Positions 1 to 9,600 of a DNA stretch of 49,230 nt are shown here, in pieces (the stretch's first letter is position 1; each line of letters begins with the position of its first letter). Both the position numbers and the translations under genes were made by a program. Under the pieces are notes generated by a model. The model ran no database searches. It worked only from the letters and a program-made list of their open reading frames with translations, and was not told the origin of the DNA. The DNA comes from Lachnospiraceae bacterium (GTDB taxonomy: Bacteria; Bacillota; Clostridia; Lachnospirales; Lachnospiraceae), in NCBI GenBank assembly GCA_017455005.1, contig JAFTBX010000080.1:1-49230 (forward strand), read 5' to 3'.

Positions 1-564
1 ACGACATCGTCCAACACCCTGGCAGCGTTCGCGCCGATCGGCGCGGGTATTCCCGAAGCGAAGATCGGCAGAGTCGTCGGCGTCGTGAAGGCATATTCCT
101 CATGCGTCGGTGAAGGGCCGTTTACCTGTGAGTGGTTCGGGGAAGAAGCGGAAGCTTTAAGAGAAGCCGGCGGCGAGTACGGCGCAAAGACCGGCAGGCC
201 GCGCCGCGTGGGACCGATCGACCTGGTTGCGACCCGCTACGGCGTACAGGTACAGGGAGCGACGGAGATCGCACTCACAAAGCTTGATATCCTCAGCTAT
301 ATGAAGGAGATCCCGATCTGCGATAAGTACATTGTGAGAGGAGAGGAAACGGATGAGTTCCCGTTCCCGGCACTGCTGCCGGAGGCAAAGCCTGTCTTTA
401 AGACCCTGCCAGGCTGGAACTGCGACATCAGCGGCATCCGCTACTTCGAGGATCTGCCGGACGCGGCGCGTGACTATGTCCGTTACATTGAGAAGGCGAT
501 CGACTGCAGGATATCCTTCGTATCCGTCGGTGCGGAGCGCGACGAGATCATCGTTATGCCATAA
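1..564 (+). CDS. purA: Adenylosuccinate synthetase, C-terminal part
   Basis: Last 187 residues of adenylosuccinate synthetase, the cytosolic enzyme that uses GTP and aspartate to turn IMP into adenylosuccinate on the way to AMP. The frame is open from base 1, so the gene begins upstream of the window. Recognisable family segments are GEGPF, then TGRPRRVGPIDL, and LTKLDIL, the part that in the known enzymes gives guanine specificity. The C-terminus is complete. The next gene, purB, encodes the following step of the same branch, about 200 bases downstream, so the pair forms an AMP-synthesis block, although purB seems to have its own promoter. Assignment is firm from the sequence. Confidence 0.96.
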   Translation, partial: TTSSNTLAAFAPIGAGIPEAKIGRVVGVVKAYSSCVGEGPFTCEWFGEEAEALREAGGEYGAKTGRPRRVGPIDLVATRYGVQVQGATEIALTKLDILSYMKEIPICDKYIVRGEETDEFPFPALLPEAKPVFKTLPGWNCDISGIRYFEDLPDAARDYVRYIEKAIDCRISFVSVGAERDEIIVMP

Positions 565-619
565 GTCTGCAGCTGTCTGAAACAGACTGTATAAGGCTTG
601 TTCTGAATGGAATAACGGC

Positions 620-648
620 TTGAAAAATAAACTATTATCGAATAAACT
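620..648 (+). promoter_or_regulatory. Candidate sigma-A promoter of purB
   Basis: TTGAAA (620-625), a 17-base spacer and TAAACT (643-648) lie in the AT-rich gap after purA. Both boxes are imperfect, so this is a moderate candidate. Transcription from it would start just before the hairpin at 653-685, placing that hairpin in the purB leader. Confidence 0.4.
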
Positions 649-652
649 TTAT

Positions 653-690
653 GTAGTCTGCCTGCCGGATCAGCGGGCAGACTACTTGGC
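653..690 (+). terminator. Hairpin after purA, terminator or purB leader hairpin
   Basis: GTAGTCTGCC (653-662) pairs perfectly with GGCAGACTAC (676-685) and is followed by TTGGCTTTTG, a weak T tract. It could end purA transcription, or, if the promoter at 620-648 is used, form the 5' end of the purB message. Confidence 0.5.
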
Positions 691-769
691 TTTTGAAAAC
701 AATCATTCGGCCATTCCGGAGTTTTCCGGATCCGGCTGTACAGTTTAAAACAAAGAGGAGAGAGACGAA

Positions 770-2185
770 ATGACCGATAAGTATGAGTCCCCGCTTTCGC
801 AGAGATATGCTTCCCAGTACATGCTGCATCTGTTTTCAGCGGATGTGCGCACGCAGACATGGCGAAGGATCTGGGTCGCGCTGGCAGAGGCAGAGCATGA
901 TCTCGGCCTTCCGGTTACGACGGAACAGATCGAGGAACTGAAGGAACATATCAATGACATCGATTATGAGGTCGTACGCAAGCGTGAGAAAGAAGTGCGC
1001 CACGACGTAATGGCGCATGTCTATGCTTATGGCCAGGTGGCCCCCAAGGCTGCCGGCATTATCCATCTCGGTGCGACGAGCTGCACGATCACGGACAATG
1101 CCGATATGATTATCTACAGAGACGCCCTGCTGCATATCCGCAGCCAGCTTTTAAGTGTCGTCAAGGGACTGGCAGCATTTGCGGATAAGTATAAGGCGCT
1201 GCCGACCCTTGGTTATACCCATTACCAGCCGGCGCAGATGGTTACGGTCGGTAAGAGAGCAACTCTCTGGATCCAGGACCTGATGAGTGATCTTGATGAG
1301 CTGGATTACGTCCTCGGCACGCTGAAGCTTCTCGGTGCCCGTGGCACGACCGGTACGGAAGCCAGCTTCCTGGAGCTGTTTGAAGGCGACGGCAGCAAGA
1401 TCGATGAACTGAACCGGATGATCTGTGAGAAGTTCGGCTTTAAGGAAGTCTTTGATGTCAGCGGACAGACCTATCCCAGAAAGGTTGACAGCCGCATACT
1501 TAACTGCCTTTCTTCCATTGCGCAGAGCTGCTACCGTATGGCGAACGATATCCGTCTGCTGCAGCATGACCGCCAGATTGATGAACCGTTTGAGGAGAAC
1601 CAGATCGGTTCTTCGGCAATGCCTTATAAGCGCAATCCCATGCGCTGCGAGCGCATCTGTTCTCTGTCCCGCTATCTGATGGCTGATGCCATGAACGCGC
1701 CGATGACAGCGTCGGTGCAGTGGCTGGAGCGCACGCTGGATGACTCCGCAAACCGCCGTATCTCCCTTCCGGAGGGATTTCTTTGCGCAGATGCGATCCT
1801 GATCATCGCAGCCAATGTCGCGAAGGGCATGCGCGTCAATGAGAAGGTTATCGAGGCTGCGGTCAACGAGTACCTGCCGTTTATCGCGACGGAGAACATC
1901 ATGATGGAAGCAACCAAGCGCGGCGGCAACCGTCAGGAGCTGCATGAGAAGATCCGCGAGTGCTCCATGATCGCAACAAGACGCATGAAGGACGGAGAAA
2001 AGTCCAACCTTCTTGATCTTATGGCAGCAGAACCTGCTTTCGGTATGACGAGAGCGGAACTGGACGCTGTCCTTGAGCCCTCGCTTTATATCGGACGCTG
2101 TCCGGAGCAGGTGGAGCGATATCTTAAAAAGATCCAGCCTTTGCTCGCGGAAGCGGAGGAGAGTAAGGAAGAAATCAGTATTTGA
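770..2185 (+). CDS. purB: Adenylosuccinate lyase
   Basis: Fumarase/aspartase-superfamily lyase of 471 residues that releases fumarate from adenylosuccinate (to AMP) and from SAICAR (to AICAR) in purine synthesis. The superfamily signature SSAMPYKRNP is at residues 281-290, and the other active-site segments TSCTITDN (about 103-110) and GYTHYQPAQ (about 148-156, with the conserved His) are present. Length fits the longer clostridial/animal-like form. The start is supported by an AGAGGAGAG ribosome-binding site a few bases upstream. It follows purA, the preceding step of the AMP branch, and is followed after 20 bases by a MoxR-type ATPase gene, so the ATPase and VWA genes may be co-transcribed with it. 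Confidence 0.96.
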   Translation: MTDKYESPLSQRYASQYMLHLFSADVRTQTWRRIWVALAEAEHDLGLPVTTEQIEELKEHINDIDYEVVRKREKEVRHDVMAHVYAYGQVAPKAAGIIHLGATSCTITDNADMIIYRDALLHIRSQLLSVVKGLAAFADKYKALPTLGYTHYQPAQMVTVGKRATLWIQDLMSDLDELDYVLGTLKLLGARGTTGTEASFLELFEGDGSKIDELNRMICEKFGFKEVFDVSGQTYPRKVDSRILNCLSSIAQSCYRMANDIRLLQHDRQIDEPFEENQIGSSAMPYKRNPMRCERICSLSRYLMADAMNAPMTASVQWLERTLDDSANRRISLPEGFLCADAILIIAANVAKGMRVNEKVIEAAVNEYLPFIATENIMMEATKRGGNRQELHEKIRECSMIATRRMKDGEKSNLLDLMAAEPAFGMTRAELDAVLEPSLYIGRCPEQVERYLKKIQPLLAEAEESKEEISI

Positions 2186-2205
2186 TATATTAGGAGAACA
2201 GACCC

Positions 2206-3030
2206 ATGAACAACACGATGACCCAGCAGTTTACCGGTGACAGCCAGTACGTCGCTTCCGAGGAACTGCTTTCTACAGTCAATATCGCGATGACCCTCCA
2301 GAAGCCGCTGCTCATCAAGGGCGAGCCGGGTACCGGCAAGACAATGCTGGCAGCAGCTGTGGCGCATGCGCTCGGCAAGAAACTGATCATCTGGAACATT
2401 AAGTCTACGACCAAGGCGCAGGACGGCCTCTATGTCTATGACGTGGTTCAGCGTCTTTACGACAGCCAGTTCGGAACGCACGGCGTCGACGACATTGGCC
2501 ACTACATTAAGCTCGGCAAGCTCGGCGAGGCGTTCAGTTCCGACGAGCAGGTCGTCCTGCTGATCGATGAGATCGACAAGGCAGACCTGGAGTTCCCGAA
2601 CGACCTTCTCTGGGAGCTTGATCAGATGGAATTCAGCATCCCCGAGACCAAGGAAACGATCCGCGCGAAGCAGCGTCCGATCGTTATCATTACATCCAAC
2701 GCGGAAAAGGAACTGCCGGACGCTTTCTTACGCCGCTGCATTTTCCACTATATTGATTTCCCGGATAAGGCGCAGATGGAGCAGATCATCAAGGTTCATT
2801 TTGACGATCTGGATGAGAGAGTGCTGCAGCAGGCAATGAACACCTTCTATATGATCCGCGATATCCGCGGTATTGATAAGAAGCCCAGCACATCCGAGCT
2901 GATCGACTGGATCCGTGCGCTGGTGGTCGGCGGCGTTGATCCGTACGAGATCGAAAAGAAGATCCCGTTTGCAGGCGTCCTTCTTAAGAAGGATAAGGAC
3001 ATGCAGACCCTGGAGAAGAATGTGAGATAA
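2206..3030 (+). CDS. MoxR-type AAA+ ATPase
   Basis: A 274-residue single-domain AAA+ ATPase of the MoxR/CoxD kind. Walker A is GEPGTGKT at residues 39-46, Walker B is VVLLIDEID at about 116-124, and a sensor-1 type Ser-Asn occurs in the segment IVIITSNAEKELPDAF with the arginine-rich FLRRC after it. Family members act as chaperones or maturation factors that insert cofactors or remodel complexes together with a VWA-domain partner. That partner is the next gene, only 9 bases downstream. The start ATG has TTAGGAGA upstream; a second in-frame ATG at residue 5 is possible but less well spaced. The client of this pair is not evident from the neighbours. Confidence 0.9.
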   Translation: MNNTMTQQFTGDSQYVASEELLSTVNIAMTLQKPLLIKGEPGTGKTMLAAAVAHALGKKLIIWNIKSTTKAQDGLYVYDVVQRLYDSQFGTHGVDDIGHYIKLGKLGEAFSSDEQVVLLIDEIDKADLEFPNDLLWELDQMEFSIPETKETIRAKQRPIVIITSNAEKELPDAFLRRCIFHYIDFPDKAQMEQIIKVHFDDLDERVLQQAMNTFYMIRDIRGIDKKPSTSELIDWIRALVVGGVDPYEIEKKIPFAGVLLKKDKDMQTLEKNVR

Positions 3031-3039
3031 GGAGACGGC

Positions 3040-4242
3040 ATGTTTCTTGACTTTTTCTATGCATTGAGAAAACATGGTCTGGATGTGTCTGTCGGTGAGT
3101 GGATGACGCTGATGGAAGGCATGGAAAAGGGACTTCACAGGTCCAGCTTTTCCGGCTTCTATTTCCTTGCGCGCGCGATCGTTGTCAAGTCTGAGGCAGA
3201 GTTCGATAAGTTCGATCAGACTTTTGCCGAGGTATTTAAGGATGTTCCGTATGAGGGGCCTGTCCCGGATGAGGTCATGCAGTGGCTGCTGCATCCGAAG
3301 GAGGATCTGCACTCTGATCTGCAGGAACTGATGATGCGGACAGGAGGCCATGACGGCACCTTCGAGGAGCTGCTCCGTAAGATGGAGGAAACGCTGAAGA
3401 AGCAGGACGGCGAGCATAACGGAGGAACCAAATGGGTCGGCACGCAGGGTACGACCGGCTACGGCAACAGCGGCTGGTACCCGAACGGCATCCGCATCGG
3501 CGGAGAAAGCCAGCACAGGACTGCAATGAGTGTGGCGACAGAGAGAAAGTACCGTGACTTCCGTACAGACCGTGTGCTGGATACAAGGCAGTATCAGATT
3601 GCATTCCGAAAGCTTCGTAATTTCAGCACCCAGGATCCGACGGCGGAGAAGGAACTGGATATCGACGGCACGATCTCAGATACCTGCAACAATGCAGGTA
3701 AGCTGAAGCTCCGCTACAAGAATCCGCGCAAGAATGCTGTCAAACTCCTGATGCTGATCGACAGCGGCGGTTCCATGGACTGGTACGCGAGCCTTTGCAA
3801 CATGCTCTTTACGGCAGCGACCAAGTCCAACTACTTTAAGGAACTCCATACTTATTACTTCCATAACTGCATCTATACGAACCTCTATGAGGAGCCTACA
3901 TTGTCAGGTAGACATTCCGTACCGACGGAGTGGGTGCTCAATAATTACGGAAGTGACTATAAGGTGATCATTGTCGGAGACGCGGCGATGAATCCGCATG
4001 AGCTGACAGAGCGCAGGTATGACTGGCGTACCAGGACTTATGACCAGAACACGGGTCTTGACTGGCTTTACGAGTTCCTGCATAAGTACCCGTATATGAT
4101 CTGGCTCAACCCGGAACCGCTTCCGGACTACCAGTCCTTCTGGACCAGGACACATACGCAGCTGGCACAGATGTTCAATATGTATGATCTTTCGGTCGAC
4201 GGATTGGATAAGGGCATCAAGGCACTGATGTCACGCAAATAA
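3040..4242 (+). CDS. VWA-domain protein of the CoxE type
   Basis: A 400-residue cytosolic protein without signal peptide or membrane segment. The C-terminal half is a von Willebrand factor A domain: LLMLIDSGGSMDWYA at about 237-250 carries the metal-binding (MIDAS) motif in the DxGGS form rather than the classical DxSxS. The N-terminal 200 residues form a helical region with a Gly-rich stretch around 126-155. Such proteins work with a MoxR ATPase in metal-cofactor or complex maturation; the ATPase gene is directly upstream with TAAGGAG overlapping its stop, so the two are translationally close. The substrate is unknown. The DxGGS variant is, from memory, common in this subfamily, but this was not checked. 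Confidence 0.85.
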   Translation: MFLDFFYALRKHGLDVSVGEWMTLMEGMEKGLHRSSFSGFYFLARAIVVKSEAEFDKFDQTFAEVFKDVPYEGPVPDEVMQWLLHPKEDLHSDLQELMMRTGGHDGTFEELLRKMEETLKKQDGEHNGGTKWVGTQGTTGYGNSGWYPNGIRIGGESQHRTAMSVATERKYRDFRTDRVLDTRQYQIAFRKLRNFSTQDPTAEKELDIDGTISDTCNNAGKLKLRYKNPRKNAVKLLMLIDSGGSMDWYASLCNMLFTAATKSNYFKELHTYYFHNCIYTNLYEEPTLSGRHSVPTEWVLNNYGSDYKVIIVGDAAMNPHELTERRYDWRTRTYDQNTGLDWLYEFLHKYPYMIWLNPEPLPDYQSFWTRTHTQLAQMFNMYDLSVDGLDKGIKALMSRK

Positions 4243-4246
4243 GAAA

Positions 4247-4407
4247 GTCTGCTAGTCGCAGACCTAGTTTAAAAAAAGCATATGAACGCACATTCGCATT
4301 ACGGCCTGCGGCCTTCATGCTCATGTCACTAAAAAATCGCCAATGGCAGACCATTCGGAATTTGTACCAAATTCCTCATGATCTGCCGGTCTGCTAGTCG
4401 CAGACCT
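4247..4407. repeat. Intergenic element bounded by a repeated 19-base hairpin
   Basis: The 19-mer GTCTGCTAGTCGCAGACCT occurs twice, at 4247-4265 and 4389-4407, in direct orientation; each copy is itself a hairpin (GTCTGC/GCAGAC, 5-base loop). Between them are GGCC-TGC-GGCC (4303-4313), and a nested palindrome with GGCAGA (4345-4350) pairing TCTGCC (4382-4387) around GGAATTTG-TAC-CAAATTCC (4357-4375). GCAGACC also recurs at 4346-4352 and could pair with GGTCTGC at 4388-4394, so alternative folds exist. It fills the space between two convergent genes, as REP-like or BIME-like elements do. No protein is encoded. Confidence 0.6.
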
Positions 4408-4421
4408 ATATTCAGAAAAAG

Positions 4422-4455
4422 AGAACGAGGATGCAAGCACCCTCGTTCTTTTTTC
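4422..4455. terminator. Bidirectional terminator between the VWA gene and eno
   Basis: AGAACGAGG (4422-4430) pairs with CCTCGTTCT (4441-4449), with TGC/GCA pairing further in. On the plus strand it runs into a T tract (to 4454); on the minus strand the hairpin is followed by CTCTTTTT. It can therefore stop transcription from both convergent genes. Confidence 0.85.
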
Positions 4456-4479
4456 TGCATATAACTGGCGATTAGTTAC

Positions 4480-5860
<1,381 letters not shown>

Positions 5861-5926
5861 GTAATGAACTCCAAGATATGTTAAAATACAAAACACAAAC
5901 ATACAAAAAAACATGAGGTACCGGAC

Positions 5927-6397
5927 ATGTCCATAGAAAGAGTAAGAAACTATTTTGACCGCTTCGGCATGAAGGACAGGATCATCGAGTTCGCTACGTC
6001 CAGCGCAACCGTTGAACTTGCGGCACAGGCTGCCGGCGTGGAGCCCGGAAGGATCGCGAAGTCCCTTTCCTTTAAGGTCGACGAGCAGCCGATCCTGATC
6101 ATCGTGGCAGGTGACGAAAAGATCGATAACTCCAAGTATAAGCACACTTTCCATGCCAAGGCCAAGATGCTGACTTTTGATGAGGCGGAAGAACTGATCG
6201 GCCATGCAGTCGGCGGTGTCTGCCCCTTCGGTATCAATGAGGGCGTAAAGGTCTATCTGGATGAGTCGCTGAAGCGCTTTCCGACAGTGTATCCCGCAGC
6301 GGGCAGCAGCAACTCCGCGATCGAACTGACGCCGGAAGAGATGGAGAAATATGCCGAGAACTGCCAGGGCTGGGTCGATGTCTGTAAGATGATGTAA
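5927..6397 (+). CDS. YbaK/EbsC-family aminoacyl-tRNA deacylase-like protein
   Basis: A 156-residue cytosolic protein of the YbaK/ProX-like family, which hydrolyses mischarged aminoacyl-tRNAs (for example Cys-tRNA-Pro) in trans. The family pattern is visible: the conserved lysine in IAKSLSFK (about 43-50), the central segment VAGDEKIDNSKYK, and the GGVCPFG loop (96-102) that closes the active site. The length is standard. Which tRNA it edits cannot be told from sequence alone. It is divergent from eno with its own promoter and ends 10 bases before the MtnA-like gene, so the two are probably one operon. Confidence 0.88.
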   Translation: MSIERVRNYFDRFGMKDRIIEFATSSATVELAAQAAGVEPGRIAKSLSFKVDEQPILIIVAGDEKIDNSKYKHTFHAKAKMLTFDEAEELIGHAVGGVCPFGINEGVKVYLDESLKRFPTVYPAAGSSNSAIELTPEEMEKYAENCQGWVDVCKMM

Positions 6398-6407
6398 GAA
6401 AGGATAA

Positions 6408-7463
6408 ATGATGGAACGTTGTGATAATGATATGCCTTTCCTTCTCAAGTATGAGAATGTGGCATGGTATGAAAACGGTAAGGTAAGGATCCTGGACCGC
6501 AGATGCTACCCTACGGAAGTGAAGTTCGTGGAGTGCACGGACTACCATGAGGTCATCCAGGCGATTCGTGATATGGTCACACAGAGCGCGGGACCATATA
6601 CTGCAGTCGGCATGGGCATGGCACTCGCCGCTTATCAGGCAAAGGATATGCCGGAAGCGGAGCAGAAAGCCTTCCTTACAAAAGCATGCGAAGATCTCGC
6701 GACGTCGCGTCCGACGGCAGGCCATCGTTACCGCAAGGTGACGGAGCACTGTCTGAACGCGGCGTTTAAGGCAATGGCGGAAGGCAAGGATCCGGCTGAA
6801 GCATGCTTTGACCGTACCGTAGAGTCTCTGAACCGCCGTTACTCCACCATGCAGAAGGTCGGCGACTATCTGTGTGAGATCATCCCTGCGGGCGGAACGA
6901 TCCTGACGCAGTGCTACGCGGAGACGGTCATCGGCACAGTCATGCGCGCGGCAAGAAAGACCGGCAAGGACTTCAAAGTCTACTGCGCGGAGACGAGACC
7001 CTTCTTCCAGGGCGCCCGCCTTACCTCCAGCTGCTTCGCGTCGATGGGATTTGATACGACCGTTGTTTCCGACAACATGATCGCGTGGACAATGCAGAAC
7101 CGCGGCATTGACCTTTTTACTTCCGCCTGCGATACGATGGCGCTGGACGGCTATGTTGCCAATAAAGTCGGCACCTTCCAGATCGCGATCCTGGCGAAGT
7201 ACTTCGGGCTGCCGTTCTATGTGACCGGCCTTCCGGATAAGGGTAAGGAAACGAAGGACGACATTGTCATCGAGATGAGAGACCCGAACCAGGTACTTTC
7301 CGCGCGCGGCATCCGCAACTCCCTTCCGGAGGTGAAGGCCTGCTATCCGGCGTTTGACATCACGCCGCCGCACCTGATCACAGGCCTTGTGACGGATAAG
7401 GGCGTCTATGTGCCGGAACTGATCCGGAACTACTATGATACGGAGTACCAGGAGTACTACTAA
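6408..7463 (+). CDS. MtnA/eIF2B-related sugar-phosphate isomerase-like protein
   Basis: A 351-residue member of the eIF2B alpha/MtnA superfamily. MtnA isomerises 5-methylthioribose-1-phosphate in methionine salvage. Conserved here are the N-terminal LDRRCYPTEV segment, SRPTAGH (100-106), ILTQCYAE with the expected catalytic Cys (C169), ETRPFFQGARLT (195-206), the expected catalytic Asp in SACDTM (D242), VANKVGTF, and the C-terminal DDIVIEMRDP. It departs from standard MtnA in having QSAGPYTAVG where RGAPAIG is usual, QCYAE for HCNAG and ACDTM for GADRI. It may therefore act on a related pentose phosphate or be a divergent MtnA. No other methionine-salvage gene is nearby. Two adjacent ATGs open the frame, with AAAGGA upstream. 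Confidence 0.75.
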   Translation: MMERCDNDMPFLLKYENVAWYENGKVRILDRRCYPTEVKFVECTDYHEVIQAIRDMVTQSAGPYTAVGMGMALAAYQAKDMPEAEQKAFLTKACEDLATSRPTAGHRYRKVTEHCLNAAFKAMAEGKDPAEACFDRTVESLNRRYSTMQKVGDYLCEIIPAGGTILTQCYAETVIGTVMRAARKTGKDFKVYCAETRPFFQGARLTSSCFASMGFDTTVVSDNMIAWTMQNRGIDLFTSACDTMALDGYVANKVGTFQIAILAKYFGLPFYVTGLPDKGKETKDDIVIEMRDPNQVLSARGIRNSLPEVKACYPAFDITPPHLITGLVTDKGVYVPELIRNYYDTEYQEYY

Positions 7464-7503
7464 GCAAATTTTTTCAAAATTATGTAAACTTAGTTTGTGA
7501 TTC

Positions 7504-7540
7504 TGACGGCTTGAAAATCCAATCAGGCCGTCATTTTTTT
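7504..7540 (+). terminator. Terminator after the MtnA-like gene
   Basis: TGACGGC (7504-7510) pairs with GCCGTCA (7527-7533) and is followed by seven T residues, a standard intrinsic terminator. Confidence 0.85.
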
Positions 7541-7585
7541 ATTCCGCAGTAACTTATACAAGATATTTATATTGAAAAAATCATA

Positions 7586-7614
7586 TTGACAGGTTACTTT
7601 TCGGATGTTATACT
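7586..7614 (+). promoter_or_regulatory. Strong promoter of the surface-protein operon
   Basis: TTGACA (7586-7591), exactly 17 bases, then TATACT (7609-7614). This is nearly consensus sigma-A and lies about 90 bases before the first gene of the five- to six-gene secretion locus, giving a leader of roughly 80 bases. Confidence 0.75.
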
Positions 7615-7701
7615 GCAGTCACTTCGAAAATCTACTTGATCTGATTTCTGATCCTATCTTCGATCATTCGATTATCAAATCTCAGGCAGGTAAGAAGCAA
7701 G

Positions 7702-9099
7702 ATGAAAAAGAAACATGGAAAGGCAATGCTGCGCCTGTTTTTTGTGACCGTCATGGTCCTTGCGGCGCAGGGGTTTATGGAATCGATGGAGGTAAGGGCA
7801 AATGAGAGGACAATAGACGTAAGCATTTACGGCAGGGATGATGCCTATGAAAAACAGGTAGACGGAAAGCAGCTGTTTGGAAACGGGGTCTTTCCGGGAA
7901 GCGCGGAGACATCCGTGCTGCGGATTCATAACGAGACGGATGCAGATCTGTATTATAGGTGGGAATGCAGGTCCGAAGGCGCAAGCCGGGACCTCTTCAA
8001 AGCGCTTTGCCTGCGCTTAAGAAGCAGTAGGGGGGCGATACTTTATGACGGACCGTTAGAAGATCTTCAGCATATCGGCGGACCTTTAAAAAGCGGCAAT
8101 ACGGTGCGGTTTTTGCCGGAGCTTTATCTTCCGGCAGAGACGGACAACATGGTTACCGGGTCACAGGCGGATTTTGAGATCATCATAAGCTTTGCGGCGG
8201 GATTGTTTTCGGAAAATCAAAAATCCGGCAAAGCTGACGGATTGCAGGAAGAGACGGATGCAGTCAGGGAATCACAGGCTGCGCTGAAAAAGTCTGCCGA
8301 ACGTACCAGGCGGTCCGGTTCCGGGTCGGGATCCGGTGGCAGCGTATCGCCGCCGGGAACCTATGCGGTGTATGACCCTTCCGGCAGTACTTCGGGGAGC
8401 CGGCTTTTGCATGAGCGAAAGGATGAAAGCGGAAACCCGCTGGTAATTAGCAGTTACGACCGGGAAGGCATCACAGCGCCGAGGAGCGGCTTTGCTTTTG
8501 GGGGCGCAGTGATCGGCGGCGGTGAACGAAGAACATATGCCGCTCCTGATCCGCTTTTGTTAAAAGGCATTGATGACGGCATCTGGGTGCTGACGGATCC
8601 GGAAAAGCAGCAGTGGAAGTACTGTTTTGAAGACGGAACTTACTTAAAAGGTGGCTTTGCACTCGTGCGGAACCGCAACAGCACTGACGGCGCTTCGTTC
8701 CGATGGTTTTATTTCAATGAAGACGGCATTATGATGGTGGGCTGGATCCGGACAGATCCTGCGACCTGGTACTATGCGAGAAATGTGTCGGACGGAGACC
8801 TTGGAGCGCTTGAGACGGGGTGGATCATCAGCTCCGAGGATGGCGCGCTGTACTACACGAATGAACAGACGGCAGTTATGATGAGCGGCTGGATCGGCTT
8901 TAAGAACAGTACGGACGGATGGGATTACAGCTACTTTGCAAGGCTGGAAGATACCTACCGGCAGAACTGGTTTTTTAACACATTGTTCGGCAGATGGATC
9001 TATGACAGGCTGGGGCACAGATGTTACGGATCCATGTATGTCGATGAGATAACGCCGGATCTGAGCAGAGTGGACATAAGAGGAAGAAAGATCAGCTGA
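7702..9099 (+). CDS. Secreted protein with cell-wall/glucan-binding repeats
   Basis: A 465-residue exported protein. Residues 1-35 form a signal peptide (basic KKKHGK, hydrophobic core, likely cleavage after VRA). Residues about 36-170 resemble the beta-sandwich found in SipW-linked surface proteins: FPGSAETSVLRIHNETDADLY, with a closing ADFEIIISF. A Ser/Gly linker (RRSGSGSGSGGS) follows at about 205-220. The last 170 residues hold several degenerate cell-wall-binding repeats of the form WFYFNEDGIMMVGW and ALYYTNEQTAVMMSGW, known from choline- and glucan-binding proteins. It heads an operon with a SipW-type peptidase 2 bases downstream. The ligand is unknown. The start has only a weak ribosome-binding site (AGGTAAGAAG), and ATG at residue 9 is an alternative. 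Confidence 0.75.
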   Translation: MKKKHGKAMLRLFFVTVMVLAAQGFMESMEVRANERTIDVSIYGRDDAYEKQVDGKQLFGNGVFPGSAETSVLRIHNETDADLYYRWECRSEGASRDLFKALCLRLRSSRGAILYDGPLEDLQHIGGPLKSGNTVRFLPELYLPAETDNMVTGSQADFEIIISFAAGLFSENQKSGKADGLQEETDAVRESQAALKKSAERTRRSGSGSGSGGSVSPPGTYAVYDPSGSTSGSRLLHERKDESGNPLVISSYDREGITAPRSGFAFGGAVIGGGERRTYAAPDPLLLKGIDDGIWVLTDPEKQQWKYCFEDGTYLKGGFALVRNRNSTDGASFRWFYFNEDGIMMVGWIRTDPATWYYARNVSDGDLGALETGWIISSEDGALYYTNEQTAVMMSGWIGFKNSTDGWDYSYFARLEDTYRQNWFFNTLFGRWIYDRLGHRCYGSMYVDEITPDLSRVDIRGRKIS

Positions 9100-9101
9100 C
9101 A

Positions 9102-9593
9102 ATGAAGAATAATGTGAAACGTCCGGAGCACCCGGGACAAAACAGGGAGACAAGCGTTCTATACAGTCTCGCGGGGATGATGAAGGATGCCGTGACGACG
9201 ATCGTTGTGGCGGCTTCCGTCCTGGTCATTGCCGGCTGTCTGTACATGAACATCAAAGAACGGATGATCGGAGATATGGCATTCGCGTTCGGCTATAAGC
9301 CCGTCTTTATCGAGAGCGGCTCGATGGAGCCTATGATTCGGACGGGTGCGGTCATACTGCTGAAGAAAGCGGATTATTCGGATGTGAAAGCGGGAGACAT
9401 CATCACTTTTGATACGGATCGCGGCCTGGTGACCCACCGTTTCATGGGCATCGATGAGACCGCCCTCAGGGAGGGCGAAGAGGCGTGTCTAGTCACAAAG
9501 GGAGATGCCAACGCGATCACGGATCCGGAGCGTCTCGATCCGAAAAGGATCAGAGGGAAGGTAGCGGCGATCTTCAACCCATGGTGGAGATGA
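9102..9593 (+). CDS. sipW: SipW-type signal peptidase I
   Basis: A 163-residue membrane signal peptidase of the archaeal/ER type. One transmembrane helix spans roughly residues 32-50. The nucleophile lies in IESGSMEPMI, and the second catalytic residue is the histidine of GLVTHRF, in place of the lysine of ordinary bacterial signal peptidase I; this Ser-His pair is diagnostic of SipW. KGDANAITDP is the conserved C-terminal box. The protein ends at FNPWWR, so the second, C-terminal membrane helix seen in many SipW proteins seems absent. SipW enzymes process TasA/camelysin-type precursors, and two such candidates follow directly. It lies 2 bases after the first gene of the operon. Confidence 0.92.
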   Translation: MKNNVKRPEHPGQNRETSVLYSLAGMMKDAVTTIVVAASVLVIAGCLYMNIKERMIGDMAFAFGYKPVFIESGSMEPMIRTGAVILLKKADYSDVKAGDIITFDTDRGLVTHRFMGIDETALREGEEACLVTKGDANAITDPERLDPKRIRGKVAAIFNPWWR

Positions 9594-9600
9594 GCGGATA

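Noticed and set aside
4247..4407. Duplicated 19-base sequence as att sites of an integrated element
   Set aside because: The copies are only 123 bases apart with no integrase or cargo between them; each is a hairpin, so a repeat element fits better.
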